Positions 24,194-31,926 of a stretch of 64,000 nt of DNA are shown piece after piece (the stretch's first letter is position 1; every line of letters begins with the position of its first letter). The translations under genes and the position numbers were made by a program. The notes under the pieces were generated by a model. The model was not told the DNA's origin and ran no database searches. It saw only the letters and a program-made list of their open reading frames with translations. Origin of the DNA: an uncultured Allosphingosinicella sp. (GTDB taxonomy: Bacteria > Pseudomonadota > Alphaproteobacteria > Sphingomonadales > Sphingomonadaceae); NCBI GenBank assembly GCA_934539295.1, contig CAKTCN010000001.1:62001-126000 (forward strand). The letters are read 5' to 3'.

Positions 24194-25135
24194 TCACCTG
24201 ATGGATGGGGGACCGAATACGGACCAGCCGGTGCGCCGGGCGAGCAGTTCGAGTGCCCGGACGCCGATCATCGAATTGCCGTGCGTGTCGAGATTGGGCG
24301 ACCAGACCGCGACCGCGGCAATTTCGGGGACGATCGCCAGGATGCCGCCGCCGACGCCGCTCTTGGCGGGAAGGCCGACGCGCAGGGCGAAGTCGCCCGA
24401 ACCGTCATAATGGCCGCACGTCATCATCAGCGCCAGGAGCTGGCGCATGCGGCGCGCCTCGGTGTCGCGTTGCGCGTCGTCGGGCGCCAGGCGCGTGCGG
24501 GCCAGGAACAGGCCTGCCCTGGCGAGCCCCAGGCAGTCGAGCGTGATCGCGCATTGGTGGACATAGGCCTCCATCACCTCGTCAGGGGGAGAGCGCAGAT
24601 TGCCGTGATGGCGCATGAAGCTCATCATCGCGCGGTTGAGGTCGCCGCCTTTTTCCTCGGATTCCAGAACGTCCGGGTCGAGGGGCACGTCCTCGAGCCC
24701 CGCATGACCGCGGACGAAATCGACGACTGCGCTCGCCTGCCGATCGTCCGAAAGCTGTTCCACCAGCACGTCGACCACGACCAGCGCGCCGGCATTGACG
24801 AACGGGTTGCGCGGAATGCCGCAGGTCCGTTCCAGGTCGACGATCGAGTTGAACGGATCACCCGACGGCTCGCGGCCGACCCGCTTGAACACGTCGTCGC
24901 CGATCGCCTGCAAGGCGAGTTCCAGCGCGAATACCTTGCCGATGCTCTGGATCGGAAAGCCGGTGCCGGATTCGCCCGCAACGGCGAAGCGGCCATCCAC
25001 CGTGGCAATCGCCATGCCGAACGGACCGGGTGTCAGGCCTTCTTCCTTGGGGTCCGACGCTTTCTCGATCCTGATCGCGTCGCGAGTGACTTCCTCCGCA
25101 ATGTCACGGACGATCTGCTCAAGTCTGTCACTCAC
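24194..25135 (-). CDS. glsA: glutaminase
   Basis: The 313-residue enzyme hydrolyses glutamine to glutamate and ammonia in the cytoplasm. The serine-dependent beta-lactamase-like fold is shown by FPIQSIGKVFALELAL with nucleophile S64 and K67, PSGDPFNSIV, PRNPFVNAGALVVVD and KSGVGGGILAIVP. The frame is open to 25288, but that start lies next to a terminator, so I chose GTG at 25135 just after a GGTGGAG site; the in-frame ATG at 25204 is an alternative. It lies on the reverse strand after the exuT-like gene but is separated from it by a terminator. Confidence 0.88.
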   Translation of the reverse strand: MSDRLEQIVRDIAEEVTRDAIRIEKASDPKEEGLTPGPFGMAIATVDGRFAVAGESGTGFPIQSIGKVFALELALQAIGDDVFKRVGREPSGDPFNSIVDLERTCGIPRNPFVNAGALVVVDVLVEQLSDDRQASAVVDFVRGHAGLEDVPLDPDVLESEEKGGDLNRAMMSFMRHHGNLRSPPDEVMEAYVHQCAITLDCLGLARAGLFLARTRLAPDDAQRDTEARRMRQLLALMMTCGHYDGSGDFALRVGLPAKSGVGGGILAIVPEIAAVAVWSPNLDTHGNSMIGVRALELLARRTGWSVFGPPSIR

Positions 25136-25291
25136 ACGCGTCTCCACCAATTGTGCGCGCCCAACCGACGAGCGGCCATGCGGTTCACTGCAAGCGTGAT
25201 CCATGGCTTGGGACGGGTTGGATCGATCAGGCTGGTGACGGTCCAGTTTGCAAGGGGCACGTCGCGACCTGCGCCCGCGCTTGCGCAAACG

Positions 25292-25318
25292 AAAAAGGGC
25301 CGGCGTGAGCCGGCCCTT
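25292..25318 (-). terminator. intrinsic terminator of the exuT-like gene
   Basis: Read on the reverse strand, a perfect ten-pair stem (AAGGGCCGGC with GCCGGCCCTT) with a four-base loop ends in a run of five T. It lies 41 bases beyond the transporter stop at 25359 and separates it from glutaminase. Confidence 0.92.
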
Positions 25319-25358
25319 GTCGCTTGACGCCCCGCGCAGGGGACGGGGGAGCGGATGC

Positions 25359-26648
25359 TCAGTCCAGCTTCGCCGGCTCCAGCTTGGGCGAAAGGATGTG
25401 GATCAGCAGCAGCGCCACCAGATAGGCCGAGCCCGCGATGATGAACATGGGCAGGTAGCTGCCGGTCGAGTCCAGGATCCAGCCGGTGAACTTGGCCATG
25501 AACATGCCGCCGACCGCGCCCAAAGTGCCGCCGATGCCGATGATCGCGCCCACCGTCTTGCGGGGGAACAGGTCGGACGGAAGCGCATAAAGGTTGGCCG
25601 AGAAGCCCTGGTGCGCGGCGGTGGCGAGGCCGATCAGCAGCACGGCGGTCCACAGGTCGGAGACGATCGCCGCCAGGATCACCGGCGGCACGCACAGCGC
25701 GCAGACCAGCATCGCGATCTTGCGTCCTGCATTGACGCTATAGCCGCGGTGGATGAGGGTCGAGGACAGCCAGCCGCCGGCGATGCTGCCGATGTCGGAG
25801 ATGATGTAGATCGCGACCAGCGGCGGGCCGAAGCTGACCAGGTCGAGCCCGTGCTGCTTGTCGAAGAAGCTCGGCAGCCAGAACAGGAAGAACCACCAGA
25901 TCGGGTCGATGATGAACTTGCCGAGCGCAAAGGCCCAGGTTTCGCGATGCTTGAGGAGCGAGCTCCACTTGACGTCGCCCGGCGGATCGGCGGGATCGCT
26001 CTCGATATGGGCGAGCTCGGCTGCGGTCAGCGACGCCTTCTCGCGCGGGCGCCGGTACAGCGTCCACCAGAATACCAGCCATACGAACACGAGCGCGCCG
26101 GAGAAGAGGAACGCCGCGCGCCAGCCGAAGTAGATGACCAGCACCGGCGCCATCAGGGGCGTGACGATCGCGCCGATGTTGGACCCTGCGTTGAAGATGC
26201 CGACCGCGAAGGCCCGCTCCTTCTTGGGGAACCACTCGGTCACCGCCTTGACGCCGGCCGGAAAGTTGCCGGATTCGCCGAGGCCCAGCGCAAAGCGCGC
26301 GGCCATGAAGCTGGCCACCGATCCGGCCATCGATGTCGCCATCGCGGCGGTGCCCCAGATGAGGGCGGCGAGCGAATAGCCGTAGCGCGAACCCAGTCGG
26401 TCGATCACGCGCCCGAAGACGAAATAGCCGATCGCATAAGCGAGCTGGAAGGCGAGGACGATGTTGGCATAGTCCGTCTCGTTCCAGCCATATTCGCCTT
26501 GCAGCGTGGGCTTCAGCACGCTCAGCATCTGACGATCCACATAGTTGATGGTCGTCGCGAAGAAGAGCAATGCGCACATCTGCCACCGCACCCGGCCCAT
26601 CTTGCCGGGTTGCGAAGGCGCAGTGCCCCCTTGTGTCACACTCGCCAT
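25359..26648 (-). CDS. exuT: hexuronate transporter, MFS family (ExuT-like)
   Basis: The 429-residue inner-membrane protein has about 12 membrane helices and belongs to the anion:cation symporter branch of MFS. Typical elements are ATTINYVDRQMLSVLKP in the first helix, the long FGRVIDRLGSRYG intracellular loop, and ARFALGLGESGNFPAG. It should import galacturonate or glucuronate with protons. The start is ATG at 26648; the TTG at 26654 would add two residues. Its gene follows the FAH-type hydratase after 86 bases, and a half-palindrome AAATTGGTC is 47 bases upstream, similar to the one before uxaA. Context makes uronate the likely substrate. Confidence 0.9.
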   Translation of the reverse strand: MASVTQGGTAPSQPGKMGRVRWQMCALLFFATTINYVDRQMLSVLKPTLQGEYGWNETDYANIVLAFQLAYAIGYFVFGRVIDRLGSRYGYSLAALIWGTAAMATSMAGSVASFMAARFALGLGESGNFPAGVKAVTEWFPKKERAFAVGIFNAGSNIGAIVTPLMAPVLVIYFGWRAAFLFSGALVFVWLVFWWTLYRRPREKASLTAAELAHIESDPADPPGDVKWSSLLKHRETWAFALGKFIIDPIWWFFLFWLPSFFDKQHGLDLVSFGPPLVAIYIISDIGSIAGGWLSSTLIHRGYSVNAGRKIAMLVCALCVPPVILAAIVSDLWTAVLLIGLATAAHQGFSANLYALPSDLFPRKTVGAIIGIGGTLGAVGGMFMAKFTGWILDSTGSYLPMFIIAGSAYLVALLLIHILSPKLEPAKLD

Positions 26649-26695
26649 ATCCAATCCCTTTTGATCCGCCTGCTCTTCAGACTTGCAGGTCTCGT

Positions 26696-26704
26696 AAATT
26701 GGTC
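26696..26704. promoter_or_regulatory. GntR-like half-site upstream of exuT-like gene
   Basis: AAATTGGTC matches one half of the E. coli UxuR/ExuR-type operator AAATTGGTATACCAATTT. It is 47 bases before the transporter start, close to the position of the similar site before uxaA. No GntR regulator is in the window, and the right half is not conserved, so this is tentative. Confidence 0.3.
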
Positions 26705-26734
26705 AAGCCCGTTTACGGCTGAAACCTACTTTTA

Positions 26735-27523
26735 TCATGCTTGCACCGCGTCGAGGCGGCAGGCAACGGTGAAGCGGCCGTCGAACTCGGTTTCGACCAG
26801 CTGTCCGGGACCGGCATCGTGGATGCCGGTGATCGCGCCGGACGAGATCCACTGACCTGCCTCCAGCGCGATGCCGCGCCGTGCCATCAAGGTGAACAGG
26901 AAGGCGGCAGCGCCGATCGCGCCGTTGGGGAAGGACGCGGCACGGCCGGTGCCGACCTGCTGTCCATCGACGCGGGTGACGACGGTCCAATCCTCGAACC
27001 CGCTGGTGCGCCAGTCGGGAACGGCCGGGCCGATGACGAGCCCGTTATTGTTGCCGAAGTCCGACACCACGGCCATCGGCCCGATGCGGTTGATGTCGCC
27101 GAGCGGAGAGCTTGCAATCTCGATCCCGACATGGACCGCGTCGATCAGGTCGGCGGCTTCGTCGAGGGAGAATTCGGTCTTGCCCGCCGGCAGCGGGCCG
27201 GCGATGCGGAGCAGGAATTCGGCCTCGCCCGCGCCGAAGCCCTGTTCGAACACGGGCATGGTGGGGACGGTGCCATCTTGCGCATCGACCTGGTGGAAGA
27301 TCGGTCCGGACAGGCGGTCCGCGCCGAATTGCGCGTCCAATGGCGGCATGATGCGGCCGACCTTCCAGCCGACGATGGGCTTGGCCCAGCCGGTGATCGC
27401 CGCATCCTGGATCTGGTACGCCTGGTCCAGGCTGGTGGGCAGGTTGCCCGGATATGCAGGCAGCCCGGAGGCGGTTCGCCGCGCGGACAGGAACCGCTCG
27501 GCAATGGCTACGGCTTCACTCAC
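26735..27523 (-). CDS. FAH-superfamily hydratase/decarboxylase (2-keto-4-pentenoate hydratase-like)
   Basis: The 262-residue protein resembles 2-keto-4-pentenoate hydratase and 4-oxalocrotonate decarboxylase. Family elements are YQIQDAAI, GWKVG (52-56), GAGEAEFLLRIAGPLP with acidic metal ligands, DAVHVGIEIASSPL and SDFGNNNGLVIG. Such enzymes add water to, or decarboxylate, 2-keto-enoic acids with Mg2+ or Mn2+. No aromatic degradation genes are nearby. A uronate-type operator lies 44 bases upstream, and exuT follows, so it probably acts on a uronate-derived keto acid; the step is unknown. It is one of the few genes in this cluster without a textbook role. Confidence 0.85.
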   Translation of the reverse strand: MSEAVAIAERFLSARRTASGLPAYPGNLPTSLDQAYQIQDAAITGWAKPIVGWKVGRIMPPLDAQFGADRLSGPIFHQVDAQDGTVPTMPVFEQGFGAGEAEFLLRIAGPLPAGKTEFSLDEAADLIDAVHVGIEIASSPLGDINRIGPMAVVSDFGNNNGLVIGPAVPDWRTSGFEDWTVVTRVDGQQVGTGRAASFPNGAIGAAAFLFTLMARRGIALEAGQWISSGAITGIHDAGPGQLVETEFDGRFTVACRLDAVQA

Positions 27524-27567
27524 TTCTACGCATCCCCCAAACTTAAAGGCTGTTCGGCGAGGCTAGT

Positions 27568-27581
27568 GGAAACCGGTGTCA
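27568..27581. promoter_or_regulatory. uronate-type LacI operator upstream of the hydratase gene
   Basis: GGAAACCGGTGTCA has a perfect right half (GGTGTCA) of the palindrome TGACACCGGTGTCA. It is 44 bases before the reverse-strand hydratase start at 27523 and suggests a separate promoter for hydratase-exuT. Confidence 0.7.
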
Positions 27582-27644
27582 CAGGCAATTGCCGTTGATC
27601 ACTCTTTCGGGGCTGGCGGTGTGCTCATGATCGAGTGAGTTTCT

Positions 27645-27744
27645 CGCGTTCCCCGGCGAAGGCCGGCGCCCAGTTGCGCCGGACTCGAAAACCGGCGCCT
27701 GCCACAAGCGCCCGACTGGATCCCGGCCTTCGCCGGGGAACGCG
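27645..27744. repeat. 22-base perfect inverted repeat after uxaB
   Basis: Arms 27645-27666 and 27723-27744 are exact reverse complements, built around GTTCCCCGGCGAAGGCCGG. The 56-base loop holds no gene. It starts four bases after the uxaB stop in reverse-strand direction and could terminate uxaB or be a dispersed repeat; the block CCCGGCCTTCGCCGGGG is a familiar sphingomonad intergenic type. Confidence 0.85.
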
Positions 27745-27748
27745 GAGG

Positions 27749-29197
27749 TTAGCGCGTGCCCAGCGTGGCGGCGAAGCCATCGGCTTGCAGGTTGGAGAGC
27801 GTGTCCAGCAGGGCGGTGCGGAAGCCTGCATCTTGCGCCAGGCTTTGCGGAAATATCTGCCGCAATGCCAGCAGCCGCTCGGCAAGCTCACCCTCGCTCG
27901 CGCTCGTGCCGCCGATCTCGGCCAGCATGTCGGCCAGCGGATCGACGATGTCCACGCCGGCTTTGGCCTGGCGTTGTACGAACAGCATCCAGGCGGCAAC
28001 TGGGACGGCCAACCGCTCCACGCTGCGGCCGTTCGCCAGTGCGTCCTGCACCGTGTCGAGGATGCGATAGGGCAGCTTCTGCGATCCATCCCAGGCGATC
28101 TGGGCCAGCTTGTGGCCGATAGCGGGATTTTCGAAGCGCTGCAGGATCTCCTCGGCATAGGCCGCAAAGTCGACGCCCGATGCGGCGGGAAGCGAGGGGA
28201 CGATGTCCTCCATCATCATGCGTCGCACGAAGGCGGACAGGACCGGATCGCCCATCGCATCGGCAACCGTCTCGTGCCCCATCATCAGCCCGGCATAAGC
28301 CAGCGTCGAATGTGCGCCGTTGAGGACGCGCAGCTTGGCAAGCTCGTAGACGGCGACATCGGCGGCCAACACCACGCCGACCGAGGCGAGGTCGGGCGCG
28401 CCGTCCGGCAGCACGTCCTCCACGATCCAGGCAGTATAGGCCTCGCGGCTGATCGGGATCGCATCGTCGACGCCGATTGCCCCCGCGACGGTGGCGCGGA
28501 CCTTGTCGTCGGTGGCGGGCGTGATCGAATCGACCATCGTATTGGGGAAGCGCACGTCTGCCGCGATCCAGGCGGCGAGTTCGGGATCGATCCGCTCGGC
28601 ATAGGCGCGCACGGCGGCGCCGAGCTTGTGGCCGTTCGACACCATGTTGTCGCAGCACAGGACAGTGAAGGCAGGAAGGCGGGCCGCGCGGCGGTCACGC
28701 AAGCCGAGCGTGATCCAGCCGACCAGGCTCACCGGCGCCTCGGGCGTGCCGAGATCGTGGACGATGTCCGGGTGGGCGAAATCGAGGCTGCCGTCGCCGG
28801 CGAGGCAATAGCCTTTCTCGGTCACCGTGCTGGACACGATCGCCACGCTTTCGCTGGCGAGAAGTCGGCGCACCTCCGCTTCGTCGCCGGGGCCGAGGAA
28901 CACCTTGTGCGACCCGATCACGCGGAAGCTCGGCTCCGCATCGAGCACCGCCAGCGTGTAGAGGCCGTCCTGCGCGGCCAAGCCTTCGACCGTGGGGCGC
29001 GAGCGCAGCGATACGGCGGCGATGCCCCAGCGCGGATCGGTTTCCAGCAGCTGGTCGAAATAGACCGCCTGGTGTCCGCGGTGGAAGGCGCCCGGGCCGA
29101 AATGCACCACGCCGACCTGCACCGCGTCGCGGTCGTAGCCGGGCCGGGCGGTCGCCGGCGTCAAGTCCCCAAGCGTTCCCGCCCCCAATTTCGTCAA
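27749..29197 (-). CDS. uxaB: tagaturonate/fructuronate reductase (mannitol dehydrogenase family)
   Basis: The 482-residue NAD-dependent enzyme reduces D-tagaturonate to altronate (or D-fructuronate to mannonate). The N-terminal cofactor region GVVHFGPGAFHRGHQ (29-43), CDNMVSNG (182-189) and the family catalytic motif KxxxxNxxH (K288, N293, H296 in KLRVLNGAHS) are intact. It starts with TTG, which overlaps the uxaA stop by four bases (TTGA), so the two are translationally coupled. The symbol follows the galacturonate context and the altronate dehydratase partner; sequence alone does not separate UxaB from UxuB. Confidence 0.88.
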   Translation of the reverse strand: MTKLGAGTLGDLTPATARPGYDRDAVQVGVVHFGPGAFHRGHQAVYFDQLLETDPRWGIAAVSLRSRPTVEGLAAQDGLYTLAVLDAEPSFRVIGSHKVFLGPGDEAEVRRLLASESVAIVSSTVTEKGYCLAGDGSLDFAHPDIVHDLGTPEAPVSLVGWITLGLRDRRAARLPAFTVLCCDNMVSNGHKLGAAVRAYAERIDPELAAWIAADVRFPNTMVDSITPATDDKVRATVAGAIGVDDAIPISREAYTAWIVEDVLPDGAPDLASVGVVLAADVAVYELAKLRVLNGAHSTLAYAGLMMGHETVADAMGDPVLSAFVRRMMMEDIVPSLPAASGVDFAAYAEEILQRFENPAIGHKLAQIAWDGSQKLPYRILDTVQDALANGRSVERLAVPVAAWMLFVQRQAKAGVDIVDPLADMLAEIGGTSASEGELAERLLALRQIFPQSLAQDAGFRTALLDTLSNLQADGFAATLGTR

Positions 29198-30687
29198 AGC
29201 GTCACACCCCGTTTCCAGATCGCGATCTCGCGTTCGCCATTCTTCTCCGCCGCGGTCGGTTCGCCCGACGCCACGGCCAAAATCTTGTCGAGCATGGCGT
29301 CGGCCGCCGGCTCCATGCCGTCGCGCAATACCTGGCCCGCATCGAAGTCGATCCAGCCCGCCTTGCGCGTCGCCAGCCCGCTGTTCGACGCGATCTTCAC
29401 CGTCGGCACCGGGAAGCCCAATGGCGTACCGCGTCCCGTCGTGAACAGGATCACCGTCGCGCCCGCCGCCGCCAATGCCGTCGACGACACGGCGTCATTG
29501 CCGGGCGCCTCCAGCAAAGTCAGCCCCTTGCGCCGTACGCGCTCGGCATAGCGCAGCACGTCCTCGACCGGCGCCTGGCCCGCCTTCTGGACCGCGCCGA
29601 GCGACTTCTCCTCCAGCGTGGTAATGCCGCCCGCGACGTTGCCGGGGGAGGGGTTCTCGGAAATCGGCTCGCCATGGTCGATGAAGTAGCGTTTGAAGTC
29701 GTTCACCACCTCGACGATCCCGCCGAACACGCGCTCGTCGCGCGCCCGCGCCATCAGCAGCCGCTCGGCACCGAAGATCTCGGGAATCTCACTGAGGATC
29801 GCGGCGCCGCCGCCGCCCGCCACGCGATCAGCCATCTGCCCGACCAGCGGATTGGCGGTGAGTCCGCTGAACCCATCCGATCCGCCGCATTTGAGGCCCA
29901 GCACCAGGTCCGACAGGTCGGCGGGCGTGCGCTGAACTTGCGCGGCCATCTCGACCAGCTCGTCCACCAGAGCGAGGCCGGTTTCCAGCTCGTCCTCGAC
30001 GCTCTGCGCGCCGAGGCTGCGGATGCGGCCGTGCAGCTCCTCCGGAATGGCGGCGAGCAATTGCTTGAGCTGGTTCTCCTCGCAGCCGAGGCCAACGATC
30101 AGCACGCCGGCGGCATTGGGGTGACAGGCCAGCGCCGCCAGCAAGGCGCGCGTGCCGGCCAGGTCGCCGCCCAATTGCGAACAGCCATGCGGGTGGGAGA
30201 AAGCGTGGATGCCGTCCACGCGGCCCTCGTGCCGGCGCGCGGACTGGTCCGCGATACGCTGTGCCGTGCGCCCGACGCAGCCGACGGTGGGCAGGATCCA
30301 GATTTCGTTGCGCGTGCCGACGCGGCCATCCGCGCGGCGATAGCCCATGAAGCTGCCCGTGCTCTGCGGCAGCGCCTCGCCGCTGACCGGCTGGTAGGCA
30401 TAGCCTTCGACGCCGCTCAGCAGGGTTTCGAGATTGTGGCTGTGGACATGCTCGCCCGCGCGCGCATCGGCCTTCATCCGCCCGATGGGCCAGCCGAACT
30501 TGCGCACCGCGTCGCCCGCGCGAAGGTCGTGCAGCGCGATCTTGTGCCCCTGCTCGATCGGCTGGAGCGCGGCGACGCCCTCGATCGCCTCGCCGGCCGC
30601 GACGGGCCGCAGGGCGACGGCGACATCGTCGCGCGGGTGAAGCTGGAGGGCGGCGGGCGCCGCGTCGAGAGTCGCTGTGTCGGTCAT
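29194..30687 (-). CDS. uxaA: altronate dehydratase
   Basis: The 497-residue enzyme removes water from D-altronate to make 2-keto-3-deoxygluconate. Both parts of the family are present: an N-terminal SAF-type domain (about 15-100, with VAALQPIEQGHKIAL and RKFGWPIG) and the C-terminal UxaA domain (FMGYRRADGRVGTRN, VPTVGC-type ILPTVGCVGRTA, HPHGCSQLGGD, LKCGGSDGFSGLTANP). Cysteines in these motifs fit the iron-dependent dehydratase family. The start is ATG at 30687; a TTG at 30702 would read through the upstream half-operator. It heads the reverse-strand uxaA-uxaB pair. Confidence 0.93.
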   Translation of the reverse strand: MTDTATLDAAPAALQLHPRDDVAVALRPVAAGEAIEGVAALQPIEQGHKIALHDLRAGDAVRKFGWPIGRMKADARAGEHVHSHNLETLLSGVEGYAYQPVSGEALPQSTGSFMGYRRADGRVGTRNEIWILPTVGCVGRTAQRIADQSARRHEGRVDGIHAFSHPHGCSQLGGDLAGTRALLAALACHPNAAGVLIVGLGCEENQLKQLLAAIPEELHGRIRSLGAQSVEDELETGLALVDELVEMAAQVQRTPADLSDLVLGLKCGGSDGFSGLTANPLVGQMADRVAGGGGAAILSEIPEIFGAERLLMARARDERVFGGIVEVVNDFKRYFIDHGEPISENPSPGNVAGGITTLEEKSLGAVQKAGQAPVEDVLRYAERVRRKGLTLLEAPGNDAVSSTALAAAGATVILFTTGRGTPLGFPVPTVKIASNSGLATRKAGWIDFDAGQVLRDGMEPAADAMLDKILAVASGEPTAAEKNGEREIAIWKRGVTL

Positions 30688-30701
30688 GGGGAACGGTGTC
30701 A
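30688..30701. promoter_or_regulatory. degenerate uronate-type operator at the uxaA start
   Basis: GGGGAACGGTGTCA keeps the perfect right half GGTGTCA but has a poor left half. It abuts the uxaA start codon, so a bound repressor could block initiation. It is weaker than the other sites. Confidence 0.45.
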
Positions 30702-30730
30702 ATTAAGCTTCTTGCCGGGTGGCTTCAAGC

Positions 30731-30744
30731 AAATTGGTCTGACC
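30731..30744. promoter_or_regulatory. GntR-like site between uxaA and the LacI gene
   Basis: AAATTGGTCTGACC contains the small palindrome GGTCTGACC and a left half like the UxuR/ExuR operator. It is in the divergent promoter region, 43 bases before uxaA. The matching AAATTGGTC before exuT makes it more than a single chance hit, but no cognate regulator is seen. Confidence 0.35.
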
Positions 30745-30802
30745 CGCCCCTCTGGCGAAACCGCCGTCGCGCCGCTAATGTGGCAGCCAACAGGGGACGG
30801 AC

Positions 30803-31858
30803 GTGAGCAGCCAGGCGGACGGCGAGAAGGGCAGGGACAAGCCCACCATCAACGATGTGGCGCGGATCGCGGGCGTTTCGAAGAAGACCGTCAGCCGCGT
30901 GATCAATCGTTCGCCGCTGCTGAACGACGAGACGCGCGACAAGGTGCTGGGCGTGATCCGGGACCTCGCCTATGTCCCCAATCCGCAGGCGCGTGCGTTG
31001 GCGCTGGGCCGCAATTTCCTGGTCGGCCTCATCCACGACAATCCCAATGCCCAGCTGGTGCTCAACGTCCAGCACGGCATCCTCGAGGCGCTGCACGGCA
31101 CCGAGTTCGAGCTGATCGTGCGCCCGGTCGATCGCGGATCGGCGGCGATGCTGGACGACATGCGCCGTTTCCTGGAGCGGCAGCGGCTTTACGGCGTCGT
31201 CATCCTGCCCCCCGTATCGGAGAATGACGACGTTGCGCGCCTGTGCGACGAGCTCGGCTGCCGCTACGTCCGCATGGGATCGGCGCAGCTCGACGACCCG
31301 GACCATATGGTCGCGTCCAACGACCGTCAGGTGGTGAAGGAAGCCACCGCCTATCTGATCGCGCAGGGGCATCGGCTGATCGGCCTGGTCGCCGGCCCGC
31401 ACGGCTTCCGATCTGCCGCCGAGCGCCGTGCGGGATTCGAAGAAGGCATGGCGGCCGCGGGCCTCAAGGTCGGCCGCAGCCTGATCGTGGAGGGCAATTA
31501 CCGCTTCGAATCCGGCGTCACTGCGGCCGAGCGGCTGCTCGACCTGTCCCCGCGCCCCACCGCCATCTTCGCCTCCAACGACGAAATGGCGACGGGAATC
31601 GTCTATGCGGCGCGGCAGCGCGGCCTGTCCGTGCCGGAAGACCTTTCCGTCATCGGCTTCGACGACACGCCCTTCGCTGCCCATGTCTGGCCGCCGCTCA
31701 CCACCGTGCGCTGGCCGATCGTGTCCATGGCCCGGTCCGCCGCGACCAAGCTGGTCGGCAGCTTGACCGACCCCGACAGCGTGGAGGATCAGCCGAGCAT
31801 GTTCCCATCCACCCTGGTCTACCGCGCCTCGGTCGCGCCGCCGTCCAAGCGGGGCTGA
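30803..31858 (+). CDS. LacI-family transcriptional regulator of uronate genes
   Basis: The 351-residue regulator starts with GTG after a GGGGACGG site. The N-terminal helix-turn-helix (14-35, PTINDVARIAGVSKKTVSRV) and hinge (VPNPQARALALGR) are typical of LacI/GalR proteins. The effector domain follows, with GLIHDNPNAQ, VASNDRQVVKEAT, LIGLVAGPHGFRSAAERRAGFEEG and FASNDEMATGIVYAARQ. It lies inside the uronate cluster, between uxaA and uxaC, and several nearby promoters carry a palindrome of the LacI-family type. It is therefore likely the repressor of this locus with a uronate intermediate as inducer; neither binding nor effector has been shown here. Confidence 0.92.
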   Translation: MSSQADGEKGRDKPTINDVARIAGVSKKTVSRVINRSPLLNDETRDKVLGVIRDLAYVPNPQARALALGRNFLVGLIHDNPNAQLVLNVQHGILEALHGTEFELIVRPVDRGSAAMLDDMRRFLERQRLYGVVILPPVSENDDVARLCDELGCRYVRMGSAQLDDPDHMVASNDRQVVKEATAYLIAQGHRLIGLVAGPHGFRSAAERRAGFEEGMAAAGLKVGRSLIVEGNYRFESGVTAAERLLDLSPRPTAIFASNDEMATGIVYAARQRGLSVPEDLSVIGFDDTPFAAHVWPPLTTVRWPIVSMARSAATKLVGSLTDPDSVEDQPSMFPSTLVYRASVAPPSKRG

Positions 31859-31879
31859 GTTGAGGCTTGAGAACTATCC

Positions 31880-31893
31880 TGACACCGGTTACC
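31880..31893. promoter_or_regulatory. uronate-type LacI operator upstream of uxaC
   Basis: TGACACCGGTTACC has a perfect left half of TGACACCGGTGTCA. It is 33 bases before the uxaC start at 31927 and probably controls the long forward operon from uxaC to the PL10 gene. Confidence 0.75.
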
Positions 31894-31926
31894 GCCGCTG
31901 AGCAGCCAAGAAGAAGGAAGTAAGTG

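Noticed and set aside
25135..25175. tRNA-like string on the reverse strand upstream of glutaminase
   Set aside because: D-arm and T-arm-like pieces are present, but no cloverleaf with acceptor pairing can be formed.
25136..25288. N-terminal extension of glutaminase
   Set aside because: The extension begins at the exuT terminator and is arginine-rich; GTG at 25135 has a better ribosome site and gives normal length.
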